Position numbers and translations under genes: made by a program. This document shows positions 1-7,540 of a stretch of 57,389 nt of DNA, piece by piece; the stretch's first letter is position 1, and each line of letters opens with the position of its first letter. The stretch covers positions 1 through 57,389 of the forward strand of contig NZ_JALDUI010000015.1 of the NCBI RefSeq assembly GCF_023115445.1. The letters are read 5' to 3'. Under the pieces are notes generated by a model. That model saw only the letters and a program-made list of their open reading frames with translations, had not been told where the DNA came from and made no database searches. Source of the stretch: Streptococcus sp. oral taxon 431. GTDB lineage: Bacteria; Bacillota; Bacilli; Lactobacillales; Streptococcaceae.

Positions 1-143
1 GTTTGTCAAGCGACGTCTAGCGCCAAAGAGCCCTACGACTTTACAAGACACCTCTACTTTAACATAAAGAAAAAGTATTGAGTACTCTCTCCCGTCGGAG
101 ATTTTCTCACTACTAATCTTAGTATGTTTTCTACACAAAAATA
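1..143. other. Unassigned intergenic sequence at window edge
   Basis: No open reading frame, RNA gene or known repeat was recognised here. It lies beyond the 3' end of the minus-strand ABC permease. It may be the tail of something that starts outside the window. Confidence 0.4.
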
Positions 144-193
144 GGTTCCATAATATCTATAGGGGATTTACCCACTACAAATATTATAGAGCC
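144..193. repeat. Imperfect 50-bp palindrome resembling paired IS ends
   Basis: The left arm starts GGTTCCATAATAT and the right arm, read on the other strand, starts GGCTCTATAATAT. About 17 of 21 positions match between the arms, with a short centre. Ends starting GG(C/T)TC are typical of ISL3-family elements, so this may be a solo double end or MITE. The family call is inference. Confidence 0.45.
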
Positions 194-237
194 GATAATA
201 TGCGTTTGATCATAGACAGATCTATTTCATTTTTTAC

Positions 238-344
238 TATAGTTGATTGAAATAAGATATGAACAAAGAGGTTAGGAAAGTCAAATTAATTTTTAAAAAT
301 GTTTTAGAATCCATGACGTGCTACTCTAAGTTCAATCCACTATA
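238..344. repeat. RUP element (about 107 bp)
   Basis: The element begins TATAGTTGATTGAAATAAG and ends TTCAATCCACTATA, giving imperfect terminal inverted repeats bounded by TA. It is 107 bp, the classic RUP length, and closely matches the other RUP copies in this window near 26832 and 53465. RUPs are non-autonomous elements thought to be moved by IS630-Spn1 transposase and to insert at TA. Confidence 0.85.
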
Positions 345-374
345 AAATTAAGTTTTTAACTAGCCTCTGAATGA

Positions 375-1106
375 TTACTGAAGATTAACCTTGTTTTTCA
401 AGATGTAGTAGTTTCCGAGATAGAAGACTGCGATAAGGATTAGGTCTTTGAAGATTTCATAAGTAAGCATCATATTGTAATGGGTACCAAAGTTTAAGAA
501 GAGATCACTGAATCCAAGGACAACATGAATGACAATATAGGCTAAAACTGCAAGAGCTGTACGGTATTCATTAAAGAGTTGTCCGATTGAGATTGCCAAG
601 TAGATGCATAGTATGCCTGCTACAGTGCTGAGGATGAATGAAATCAGAGATAAGCTGATACTGTCTAGGTACTGTTGGAACAAGTCTTTAAAAGCAAGGA
701 AATCAACAGAATTAGGCTCAATTATCACAAGAATGATATAAATGCTCAGAACCAATACTGCTGAACTGATCAGAGACCAAATGAAGGCCCCCAAGAGTTT
801 GGCTAGGATAATCTGGTGTTCGGAAACTGGCAAGGTCAAAGTGAGATAACCTTGTCGGTCATAGACACTACCTTTGAAGCGACGGATGATCAAAATCAAG
901 GTTGAAATCCCAAGCGTAATCATCAAGCCACCAAATACGAGTGCAAGAAAAACAAGTAGAATAGGTTGACTTTCTTTGATGGGTAGATTGTTATAGGTCT
1001 TTGCTTGAATTCCGATAAGACCAGAAAGTGCTAACACAGCACCATAGAGGGCTAAATACCATTTGTTAACATTTTTAAATTCATAACGAACTAAATTCCA
1101 AAACAT
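375..1106 (-). CDS. ABC transporter permease, YtrA-regulon type
   Basis: A 243-residue integral membrane protein with about six hydrophobic segments (roughly residues 18-35, 48-75, 105-130, 148-175, 180-200, 215-235). The charged loop around residue 76-90 contains a YDRQGYLTLTLPVS stretch, as in ABC-2 type permeases of bacitracin or multidrug exporters. A good ribosome site (AAAGGAG) lies just upstream. It follows the ATPase gene by 15 bp and is the last gene of a GntR-ATPase-permease operon. The substrate is unknown; cell-envelope stress or peptide antibiotic export is the usual role for this arrangement. Confidence 0.8.
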   Translation of the reverse strand: MFWNLVRYEFKNVNKWYLALYGAVLALSGLIGIQAKTYNNLPIKESQPILLVFLALVFGGLMITLGISTLILIIRRFKGSVYDRQGYLTLTLPVSEHQIILAKLLGAFIWSLISSAVLVLSIYIILVIIEPNSVDFLAFKDLFQQYLDSISLSLISFILSTVAGILCIYLAISIGQLFNEYRTALAVLAYIVIHVVLGFSDLFLNFGTHYNMMLTYEIFKDLILIAVFYLGNYYILKNKVNLQ

Positions 1107-1121
1107 AATAATCTCCTTTAT

Positions 1122-1817
1122 CTAGGCTTTGAATTCGTGGCGGAAGAGCTGGTCGATAGACTCTCCAGACTCATAGCGAATATCATCAACATTTCCTTGA
1201 CGGACGACTTTTCCATCCTTTAGGAAGATAATCTCATCCAAGATTGGTTCGATATCTGAAATCAAGTGAGTTGAAATCAAGACAGTCGAAGTTGGAGAGT
1301 AGTTGTTAATGATGGTGTTCAAGATATAGTCACGAGCTGCGGGGTCGACACCACCGATTGGTTCATCAAGGACATATAGACGAGCATCACGACTCATGAC
1401 AAGAATCAACTGAACCTTTTCTTTGTTTCCTTTTGAGAGTTTCTTGAAACGGCTGTTCTCATCGATGCCAAGGTCACGAAGGAGACCTTGAGCACGTTCC
1501 AGATTAAAATCTTGGTAGAAGGTCTTGAAATAAGTGAGAGCTTCCTTGACTTTCATTTGCTCGTTTAGATAGGTCGTATCAGGCAGATAAGAAACAATCG
1601 CTTTAGTTGCTGGACTTGGTTCCATGCCATTAATAAGGATACGCCCTTCCTCTGGCTGTAGCAAGCCGTTGATTAGTTTAATCAAGGTTGTTTTTCCAGA
1701 ACCGTTTGGGCCAAGGAGGCCAACGATTTTTCCAGCTGGAATTTCAAGGGAAACATTTGTAAGAGCAGGGCTTGCTCCATAGGATTTTGACACATTTTCA
1801 AATGCTAACAAGGTCAT
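1122..1817 (-). CDS. ABC transporter ATP-binding protein
   Basis: A 231-residue nucleotide-binding subunit. Walker A is GPNGSGKTT near residue 35-43. The signature region is divergent (LSKGNKEKVQL, near 127-137) and Walker B is LYVLDEP near 147-153, followed by a switch His in STHL. LSKGN in place of LSGGQ is common in YtrB-type ATPases. It lies 3 bp after the regulator stop codon, with its ribosome site inside the regulator's 3' end, so the two are translationally close. It should energise the downstream permease. Confidence 0.88.
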   Translation of the reverse strand: MTLLAFENVSKSYGASPALTNVSLEIPAGKIVGLLGPNGSGKTTLIKLINGLLQPEEGRILINGMEPSPATKAIVSYLPDTTYLNEQMKVKEALTYFKTFYQDFNLERAQGLLRDLGIDENSRFKKLSKGNKEKVQLILVMSRDARLYVLDEPIGGVDPAARDYILNTIINNYSPTSTVLISTHLISDIEPILDEIIFLKDGKVVRQGNVDDIRYESGESIDQLFRHEFKA

Positions 1818-1820
1818 AGT

Positions 1821-2186
1821 TTAAACTCCTTCAATATAATCTCTCAAAACAGTCGGTAGTTCTTCTTTTTCATAGCCGAATTCTACCATGCCTGTTACAA
1901 ACTGTTGCAGCTGTTCTTCTGACAGTTGCTTACGGGATTGGAGGATCAAGTCCAAATCCTCTGTGACAAAGCGTCCAGATGTTCGCTTGGTATAGACAAA
2001 GCCTTCTCTCTCCAAGTCCGATAGGGCGCGCTGGATGGTGTTGGGATTGACACCTGCCTCGCTAGCCAATTCTCTAACGGTTGGAAGCTGTTGATTGGGC
2101 TCGAGTTTATGGGAAATAATCTGCAATTTGATTTTCTCCATAATCTGCACATAAATGGGTTTATTGTTATCAAATGTCCAAGACAT
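1821..2186 (-). CDS. GntR-family (YtrA subfamily) transcriptional regulator
   Basis: A 121-residue protein starting MSWTFDNNKPIY. It has an N-terminal winged helix (QLPTVRELASEAGVNPNTIQRALSDLE) and only a short C-terminal helical tail, which defines the YtrA subfamily. I chose the ATG at 2186 because AAAGGAG sits 7-8 bp upstream; an in-frame start 7 codons earlier lacks this. It should repress its own ABC transporter operon. A fitting inverted repeat overlaps its -10 element. Confidence 0.87.
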   Translation of the reverse strand: MSWTFDNNKPIYVQIMEKIKLQIISHKLEPNQQLPTVRELASEAGVNPNTIQRALSDLEREGFVYTKRTSGRFVTEDLDLILQSRKQLSEEQLQQFVTGMVEFGYEKEELPTVLRDYIEGV

Positions 2187-2209
2187 CACGATCTCCTTTC
2201 TAATCACCT

Positions 2210-2231
2210 TTGTGTTAATTCAATAATACAA
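2210..2231 (-). promoter_or_regulatory. Candidate GntR/YtrA operator
   Basis: An inverted repeat, TTGTGTTA-N6-TAATACAA, in which 7 of 8 arm positions pair. It overlaps the -10 box of the minus-strand promoter, the usual place for YtrA-type autorepression. Binding is inferred from position and symmetry only. Confidence 0.5.
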
Positions 2232-2251
2232 CAAAACAAAAAACTTGTCAA
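2223..2251 (-). promoter_or_regulatory. Promoter of the GntR-ABC operon
   Basis: On the minus strand: TTGACA, a 17-bp spacer, then TATTAT. A near-consensus vegetative promoter firing into the regulator gene, divergent from nrdR. Confidence 0.75.
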
Positions 2252-2269
2252 GCCAAAAGGAGAATTATT

Positions 2270-2297
2270 TTGGGAATCTCTTAAAAAATGGTATAAT
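2270..2297 (+). promoter_or_regulatory. Promoter of the nrdR-der operon
   Basis: TTGGGA, a 16-bp spacer, then a perfect TATAAT, located 29 bp before the nrdR start codon. The nrdR ribosome site AAGGAGG follows. Confidence 0.65.
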
Positions 2298-2325
2298 GAA
2301 AAGAAAACGACAAGGAGGGAAAGGT

Positions 2326-2799
2326 ATGCGTTGTCCAAAATGTGGCGCTACAAAATCAAGTGTGATCGATAGTCGCCAGGCTGAAGAAGGAAATACAATC
2401 AGAAGAAGACGTGAGTGTGAAGAGTGTCAGCATCGTTTTACAACCTATGAACGTGTTGAAGAGAGAACACTAGTTGTGGTCAAAAAAGATGGTACACGGG
2501 AACAATTTTCAAGAGATAAAATCTTTAACGGGATTATTCGTTCAGCCCAGAAACGTCCAGTGTCCAGTGATGAAATTGGCATGGTGGTCAATCGCATCGA
2601 ACAAAAACTCCGTAGTCGCAATGAAAATGAAATTCAGAGTGAGGTTATTGGCTCTTTGGTTATGGAAGAGTTGGCAGAGTTAGATGAGATTACTTATGTA
2701 CGTTTTGCCAGTGTTTACCGTAGCTTTAAGGATGTGAGTGAGCTTGAAAGCCTACTCCAGCAGATTACACAATCCTCTAAAAAGAAAAAGGAAAAATAA
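2326..2799 (+). CDS. nrdR: Transcriptional repressor NrdR
   Basis: A 157-residue regulator of ribonucleotide reductase genes. The N-terminal zinc ribbon is seen as Cys3-x2-Cys6 and Cys31-x2-Cys34, followed by an ATP-cone domain from about residue 49 ([15 protein letters not shown]). The start is fixed by AAGGAGG 7 bp upstream and by the invariant MRCPKCG beginning; a longer in-frame extension is not credible. It binds ATP/dATP and represses nrd operons. It is first in an operon with dnaB and dnaI, which couples dNTP supply control to replication initiation. Confidence 0.95.
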   Translation: MRCPKCGATKSSVIDSRQAEEGNTIRRRRECEECQHRFTTYERVEERTLVVVKKDGTREQFSRDKIFNGIIRSAQKRPVSSDEIGMVVNRIEQKLRSRNENEIQSEVIGSLVMEELAELDEITYVRFASVYRSFKDVSELESLLQQITQSSKKKKEK

Positions 2800-3966
2800 A
2801 TGAAGCCAAATGACCGTTTTTCTTTTGTAAAGAATAATCGGGTGTCGCAAGATACCTCATCAATGGTGCAGTGCTACCTCCCGATTATCGGTCAGGAGGC
2901 GCTGAGCCTCTATCTTTATGCTGTGACTTTTTGGGATGATGGTCAAAAGGAGCACCTCTTTGCAGCCATGCTCAATCATCTGAATTTTGGGATGGATACC
3001 CTGTTAAAGGCTTTTAAAACTCTAACAGCCATGAAATTGGTGACTCTCTATCAGCAGAGGGAGTCCTATAACTTGTTACTTCATCCTCCCCTATCGACTC
3101 AAGAATTTTTACAACATACAGTTTATCGGACCTTATTAGAAAAAATGATTGGGGATAGTGCGGTTGCAGCCATGAGACAGGAAAGTGTTGAAGGGGAACT
3201 TATCTCGGTGGCCTTGAGTCAAATCTTTCCTCAGTTATCCGAGTCTGCGAGTCAAGAACCCTCTAGCAGTCAGCCCGCAGCAGATGATTTTGATTTGGAG
3301 CATTTCCGTCAGCTCATGGCCCGTGATGGTCTTCGTTTTCAAGATGAGACTTCGGATGTTTTGACCTTGTTTGCAATAGCAGACGAGCAGAGGTGGACTT
3401 GGTTTGAAACTTATCAAGTAGCTAAAGCGACAGCAGTGTCGCAAGTGATTTCTGTCAAACGCATCCGTGAAAAGATAGCGCAAAAGCCTGTGACTTCTGA
3501 CTTTAGTCCCAAGGAGGCAACCATTATCCGAGAGGCTAAGAAAAAGACAGCCTTGCAGTTCCTTGCTGAGATTAAGCAGACTCGCAAGGGAAGTATTACC
3601 CAGACTGAACGGGACCTGCTCCAGCAGATGGCGGCCTTGGGCTTGCTGGATGAAGTAATCAATGTTATCTTGCTCCTGACCTTTAATAAGGTTGATTCGG
3701 CCAATATCAATGAAAAATACGCCATGAAGGTGGCTAATGACTACGCTTATCAAAATATCCGTAGTGCAGAGGAGGCAGTTCTACGTATTCGTGAACGTGG
3801 CCAAAAAGCAAAAACGCAAAAGCAGAATCAGAATGCCCCAGCAAAAACCAATGTGCCTAAATGGAGCAATCCTGAATATAAGAATGAAACTAGCGAAGAA
3901 ACTCGCTTAGAACTAGAACGTAAGAAAAAAGAAATGTTAGCTCGATTAGAAAAAGGAGGAGACTAG
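2800..3966 (+). CDS. dnaB: Replication initiation/membrane attachment protein DnaB
   Basis: A 388-residue primosome protein of Firmicutes, unrelated to E. coli DnaB helicase. It begins directly after the nrdR stop codon. The N-terminal half is a winged-helix region and the C-terminal half contains a DnaB2/DnaD-like helical domain (around residues 200-325), followed by a basic, low-complexity Gln/Asn/Lys-rich tail (about 335-388). It helps load the replicative helicase with DnaD and DnaI at oriC and restart sites. The adjacent dnaI gene is the expected partner. Confidence 0.9.
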   Translation: MKPNDRFSFVKNNRVSQDTSSMVQCYLPIIGQEALSLYLYAVTFWDDGQKEHLFAAMLNHLNFGMDTLLKAFKTLTAMKLVTLYQQRESYNLLLHPPLSTQEFLQHTVYRTLLEKMIGDSAVAAMRQESVEGELISVALSQIFPQLSESASQEPSSSQPAADDFDLEHFRQLMARDGLRFQDETSDVLTLFAIADEQRWTWFETYQVAKATAVSQVISVKRIREKIAQKPVTSDFSPKEATIIREAKKKTALQFLAEIKQTRKGSITQTERDLLQQMAALGLLDEVINVILLLTFNKVDSANINEKYAMKVANDYAYQNIRSAEEAVLRIRERGQKAKTQKQNQNAPAKTNVPKWSNPEYKNETSEETRLELERKKKEMLARLEKGGD

Positions 3967-4863
3967 ATGGAAAGTGTCGGAGACGTACTCAAGCGTCAAC
4001 CAAGCCGATTTCAGTATCAGGATTTAGTCCAGCAAATTGTGAAGGACCCTGATGTTGCAGCCTTTATCCAGAAAGAATCTCTCAGTCAGGAGGAGTTAAA
4101 CCGTAGTATTTCCAAGTTTAACCAATACATTACCGAGAGAGATAAGTTCCTCCGAGGAGATACAGACTATATCGCGCGTGGGTACAAACCTATCCTAGTC
4201 ATGAACCATGGCTATGCAGATGTTTCCTATGAAGAGACTCCCGAGCTAATCGCAGCAGAAAAAGAAGCAGCAATTAAGAACCGTCTCAGACTGATCAATC
4301 TTCCAGCTAGTCTAAAAAAAGCTAGCCTAGCTCAAGTTGACTTAGATGATGAAGGGCGCTTGCCAGTTTTTGAAAAGTTATTCGCCTTTGTTGACCAATA
4401 TCCTGCCATCCGTAAGGGTCTCTATCTCTATGGAGATTTTGGGGTTGGGAAGAGCTTTATGGTCGCTGCCCTAGCCCATGATTTGTCAGAAAAACGTGGT
4501 GTTTCATCAACGCTCCTCCACTATCCTAGCTTTGTCATCGATGTCAAAAATGCTATCGGTGATGGTAATGTCAAGACTTTGGTGGATGAGATTAAACTAG
4601 CTGAAGTCCTGATTTTAGATGATATTGGTGCTGAGCAATCAACAGCTTGGGTGCGTGACGAGATCCTGCAGGTCATTCTCCAATATCGCATGCAGGAAGA
4701 TTTACCGACCTTTTTCACCTCCAACTTCAACTTTGAAGATTTGGAGAAGCATTTCGCTAAAGGGAAAAACGGAAATGACGAAACTTGGGAAGCTAGACGC
4801 GTCATGGAACGCATCCGTTATTTAGCAGAGGAAACAAGACTTGAAGGAGAAAACCGCCGATGA
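3967..4863 (+). CDS. dnaI: Primosomal protein DnaI (helicase loader)
   Basis: A 298-residue AAA+ ATPase. Walker A GDFGVGKS is at residues 156-163 and Walker B LILDD at 215-219; the N-terminal helicase-interaction domain spans about 1-130. It loads the replicative DnaC-type helicase onto DNA. The start codon follows the dnaB stop by 3 bp, with AAAGGAGG just upstream. The protein contains no cysteine at all, so a Cys-containing zinc site like that reported in the N-terminal domain of Bacillus subtilis DnaI cannot form here. Confidence 0.93.
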   Translation: MESVGDVLKRQPSRFQYQDLVQQIVKDPDVAAFIQKESLSQEELNRSISKFNQYITERDKFLRGDTDYIARGYKPILVMNHGYADVSYEETPELIAAEKEAAIKNRLRLINLPASLKKASLAQVDLDDEGRLPVFEKLFAFVDQYPAIRKGLYLYGDFGVGKSFMVAALAHDLSEKRGVSSTLLHYPSFVIDVKNAIGDGNVKTLVDEIKLAEVLILDDIGAEQSTAWVRDEILQVILQYRMQEDLPTFFTSNFNFEDLEKHFAKGKNGNDETWEARRVMERIRYLAEETRLEGENRR

Positions 4864-5573
4864 CAGAAACAATCAAATTAATGAAGGCTCATACTTCAGT
4901 GCGCAGATTTAAGGAGCAAGGGATTCCCCAAGAAGATTTAAATACCATTTTGTCTGCAGGACAAATGGCTTCTTCTTGGAAAAATTTCCAATCGTATTCT
5001 GTGATTGTAGTTAGAAGTCAAGAAAAGAAGGATGCTTTATTTGAGCTAGTTCCTCAGGAAGCGATTCGCCAGTCTGCAGCATTTTTGCTCTTTGTTGGTG
5101 ACCTAAACCGTGCAGAAAAAGGAGCTCGTCTCCATACGGATGTTTTCCAACCTCAAGGGGTGGAAGGACTCCTCATCACTTCAGTAGATGCTGCGCTTGC
5201 TGGGCAAAATGCCTTGCTTGCGGCAGAAAGTCTAGGCTATGGTGGAGTGATTATCGGTTTGGTGCGTTACAAGTCTGTTGAGTTGGCAGAATTGTTCAAG
5301 CTTCCAGACTATACCTATCCAGTCTTTGGGATTGCACTCGGTGTGCCAAATCAACAGCATGATGTGAAACCAAGACTGCCCCTAGAAAATGTTGTCTTTG
5401 AGGAAGAATACCAAGAACAGTCAACTGAGGCAATCGAAGCCTATGACCGAGTACAGACTGAATATGCAGGTGCGCGTGCCACTACAACTTGGAGTCAACG
5501 TTTGGCAGAGCAATTCGGCAATCCAGAACCAAGCTCGACTAGAGAAAATCTTGAGCAGAAGAAGTTATTGTAG
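4860..5573 (+). CDS. NADPH-dependent flavin oxidoreductase (nitroreductase family)
   Basis: A 237-residue protein resembling NfsA/FRP-type FMN nitroreductases. It has the N-terminal R-x-F motif (SVRRFKEQGIP) and a central SLGYGGVIIGLVRY segment near residue 122-135 that contacts FMN in this family. It overlaps the end of dnaI by 4 bp (ATGA), so it is translationally coupled. It reduces quinones, nitro compounds or flavins using NADPH; the true substrate cannot be told. Its place between dnaI and der is conserved in mitis-group streptococci, as far as I recall. Confidence 0.85.
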   Translation: MTETIKLMKAHTSVRRFKEQGIPQEDLNTILSAGQMASSWKNFQSYSVIVVRSQEKKDALFELVPQEAIRQSAAFLLFVGDLNRAEKGARLHTDVFQPQGVEGLLITSVDAALAGQNALLAAESLGYGGVIIGLVRYKSVELAELFKLPDYTYPVFGIALGVPNQQHDVKPRLPLENVVFEEEYQEQSTEAIEAYDRVQTEYAGARATTTWSQRLAEQFGNPEPSSTRENLEQKKLL

Positions 5574-5586
5574 AAAGTGAGAAAAC

Positions 5587-6897
5587 ATGGCCTTACCAAC
5601 TGTTGCCATTGTGGGACGTCCCAATGTTGGGAAATCAACCCTATTTAACCGTATCGCGGGAGAGCGCATCTCAATCGTAGAAGATGTTGAAGGTGTAACG
5701 CGAGATCGTATCTATGCCACAGGTGAGTGGCTCAATCGTTCTTTTAGTATGATTGATACTGGGGGAATCGATGATGTCGATGCGCCTTTCATGGAACAAA
5801 TCAAGCACCAGGCAGAAATTGCCATGGAAGAAGCAGATGTTATCGTCTTTGTCGTGTCTGGTAAAGAAGGAATTACAGATGCGGACGAATACGTTGCCCG
5901 TAAACTTTATAAAACTCATAAACCAGTCATCCTAGCCGTTAACAAGGTTGACAATCCAGAGATGCGAAATGATATCTATGATTTCTATGCTCTAGGATTG
6001 GGTGAACCGCTACCGATTTCATCTGTTCATGGTATCGGGACAGGGGATGTACTGGATGCTATTGTGGAAAATCTCCCACATGAAGTCAAAGAAGAAAATC
6101 CAGATGTTATTAAATTTAGCTTGATTGGTCGTCCAAATGTTGGAAAATCTAGCTTGATTAATGCTATCTTGGGTGAAGACCGCGTCATTGCCAGCCCTGT
6201 AGCTGGTACTACTCGTGATGCCATTGATACCCATTTTACAGATGCTGACGGCCAAGAGTTTACCATGATTGATACTGCTGGTATGCGTAAATCTGGTAAA
6301 GTCTATGAAAATACTGAGAAATACTCTGTCATGCGTGCCATGCGTGCTATTGACCGTTCAGATGTAGTTTTGATGGTCCTCAATGCCGAAGAAGGTATTC
6401 GTGAGTATGACAAGCGTATCGCTGGATTTGCCCACGAAGCTGGTAAAGGGATGATTATCGTGGTCAATAAGTGGGATACTCTTGAAAAAGATAACCACAC
6501 CATGAAAAACTGGGAAGAGGATATCCGTGAGCAGTTCCAATACCTGCCTTACGCACCGATTATCTTTGTTTCAGCTTTAACCAAGCAACGTCTCCACAAA
6601 CTGCCTGAGATGATTAAGCAAATCAGCGAGAGCCAAAATACCCGTATCCCATCAGCAGTCTTGAATGATGTGATTATGGATGCCATTGCTATCAATCCAA
6701 CGCCGACAGACAAAGGGAAACGCCTCAAGATTTTCTATGCGACTCAAGTGGCAACCAAACCACCAACCTTTGTTATCTTTGTGAATGAAGAAGAACTCAT
6801 GCACTTCTCTTACCTACGTTTCTTGGAAAATCAAATCCGCAAGGCCTTTGTCTTTGAAGGAACACCGATTCATCTGATCGCAAGAAAACGGAAATAA
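5587..6897 (+). CDS. der: Ribosome biogenesis GTPase Der (EngA)
   Basis: A 436-residue protein with two GTPase domains in tandem. The first P-loop, GRPNVGKST, is at residues 10-18 and the second, GRPNVGKSS, near 182-190. Both have DTGG/DTAG switch motifs, NKxD motifs (NKVD, NKWD), and a C-terminal KH-like RNA-binding domain. It is needed for 50S subunit maturation. It is the last gene of the nrdR operon and is followed directly by a strong terminator. Confidence 0.97.
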   Translation: MALPTVAIVGRPNVGKSTLFNRIAGERISIVEDVEGVTRDRIYATGEWLNRSFSMIDTGGIDDVDAPFMEQIKHQAEIAMEEADVIVFVVSGKEGITDADEYVARKLYKTHKPVILAVNKVDNPEMRNDIYDFYALGLGEPLPISSVHGIGTGDVLDAIVENLPHEVKEENPDVIKFSLIGRPNVGKSSLINAILGEDRVIASPVAGTTRDAIDTHFTDADGQEFTMIDTAGMRKSGKVYENTEKYSVMRAMRAIDRSDVVLMVLNAEEGIREYDKRIAGFAHEAGKGMIIVVNKWDTLEKDNHTMKNWEEDIREQFQYLPYAPIIFVSALTKQRLHKLPEMIKQISESQNTRIPSAVLNDVIMDAIAINPTPTDKGKRLKIFYATQVATKPPTFVIFVNEEELMHFSYLRFLENQIRKAFVFEGTPIHLIARKRK

Positions 6898-6905
6898 AAA
6901 AGCAG

Positions 6906-6934
6906 AATCTGGAAGGATATTTCCAGATTTTTTG
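6906..6934 (+). terminator. Terminator after der
   Basis: A perfect 9-bp stem (AATCTGGAA / TTCCAGATT) with a 6-nt loop, then a run of T. It ends the nrdR-der transcript. Confidence 0.9.
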
Positions 6935-6935
6935 C

Positions 6936-6941
6936 TATAAT
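6936..6941 (+). promoter_or_regulatory. Extended -10 promoter for the small membrane protein
   Basis: TGCTATAAT directly after the terminator T-run, 31 bp upstream of the next start codon. No good -35 is present because the terminator stem occupies that place. Confidence 0.5.
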
Positions 6942-6972
6942 AAAATAAGGAACGCGTTGGAGAGGTAAGGAG

Positions 6973-7302
6973 ATGGAAAAACTATTAAAATTCTTGATTT
7001 TGGCACCCTACTTCTACTTTTTTCGTTGGCAAGGGAAGGTACAGCCAGGAAGTAAGTACTTTTCTGTCTTTTACTATTTTTATTGGTTTTATATGCCTCT
7101 AGCAGCCTTGTTTAGTCTAGTTTTCACTCTTTTTTCGCTAGTCTTATTTAACTTTATTTTACAAGAACCAAGGGATCTTGCTAGATGGATGATATGGCTA
7201 CTTTTAGTCCTTTTATCCTTAGTCAATGACTGGAAAATCTATGCTTGTCTAAAATTTATGAATAAGCTACGATTGGAAAAGAAAAAATCCAGTCTTCCTT
7301 GA
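6973..7302 (+). CDS. Small membrane protein of unknown function
   Basis: I do not recognise the family. The 109-residue protein has a short N-terminal aromatic stretch (APYFYFFRW, about 11-19) and two or three hydrophobic helices (about 32-62 and 72-85), ending in a basic tail (RLEKKKSS). GGAGAGG and AAGGAG lie just before the ATG. It is monocistronic, between the der terminator and a second terminator at 7408. A plausible real gene from its ribosome site and membrane pattern. Confidence 0.65.
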   Translation: MEKLLKFLILAPYFYFFRWQGKVQPGSKYFSVFYYFYWFYMPLAALFSLVFTLFSLVLFNFILQEPRDLARWMIWLLLVLLSLVNDWKIYACLKFMNKLRLEKKKSSLP

Positions 7303-7407
7303 AAGAAATAGGCAAACTTGTATCTGATAGAAAATGATGGTCAATTTTTCATGGAAAAACTAGCTAGAAGCATTAATGAAGAAAACTAGCCTCGGAATAG
7401 GAATTTT

Positions 7408-7441
7408 AAGGGAACTAATCACCTTGGTTAGCCCTTTTTTC
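7408..7441 (+). terminator. Terminator before secA
   Basis: A stem with AAGGG and CTAA blocks pairing to TTAG and CCCTT, followed by six T. It lies upstream of the secA promoter and separates secA from the small membrane protein. Confidence 0.7.
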
Positions 7442-7466
7442 GTCCTAAGGGAAAACGGAATATTTC

Positions 7467-7495
7467 TTGAAAAAATTGGGCAAATATGCTACAAT
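7467..7495 (+). promoter_or_regulatory. secA promoter
   Basis: TTGAAA, an exact 17-bp spacer, then TACAAT, about 45 bp before the secA start codon. Confidence 0.8.
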
Positions 7496-7540
7496 AAAAA
7501 GAACATTCTAAAATATTCAGAATTTAAAGTAAGGAAAAAA

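Noticed and set aside
1..143. Possible RNA gene (tmRNA or small RNA) at the left edge
   Set aside because: It has no tmRNA-like ends and no obvious hairpin-rich fold or terminator; too little is visible to support a call.
7376..7540. N-terminal extension of SecA by 55 codons
   Set aside because: It covers a terminator and the secA promoter, and the conserved start [10 protein letters not shown] with a ribosome site is at 7541.
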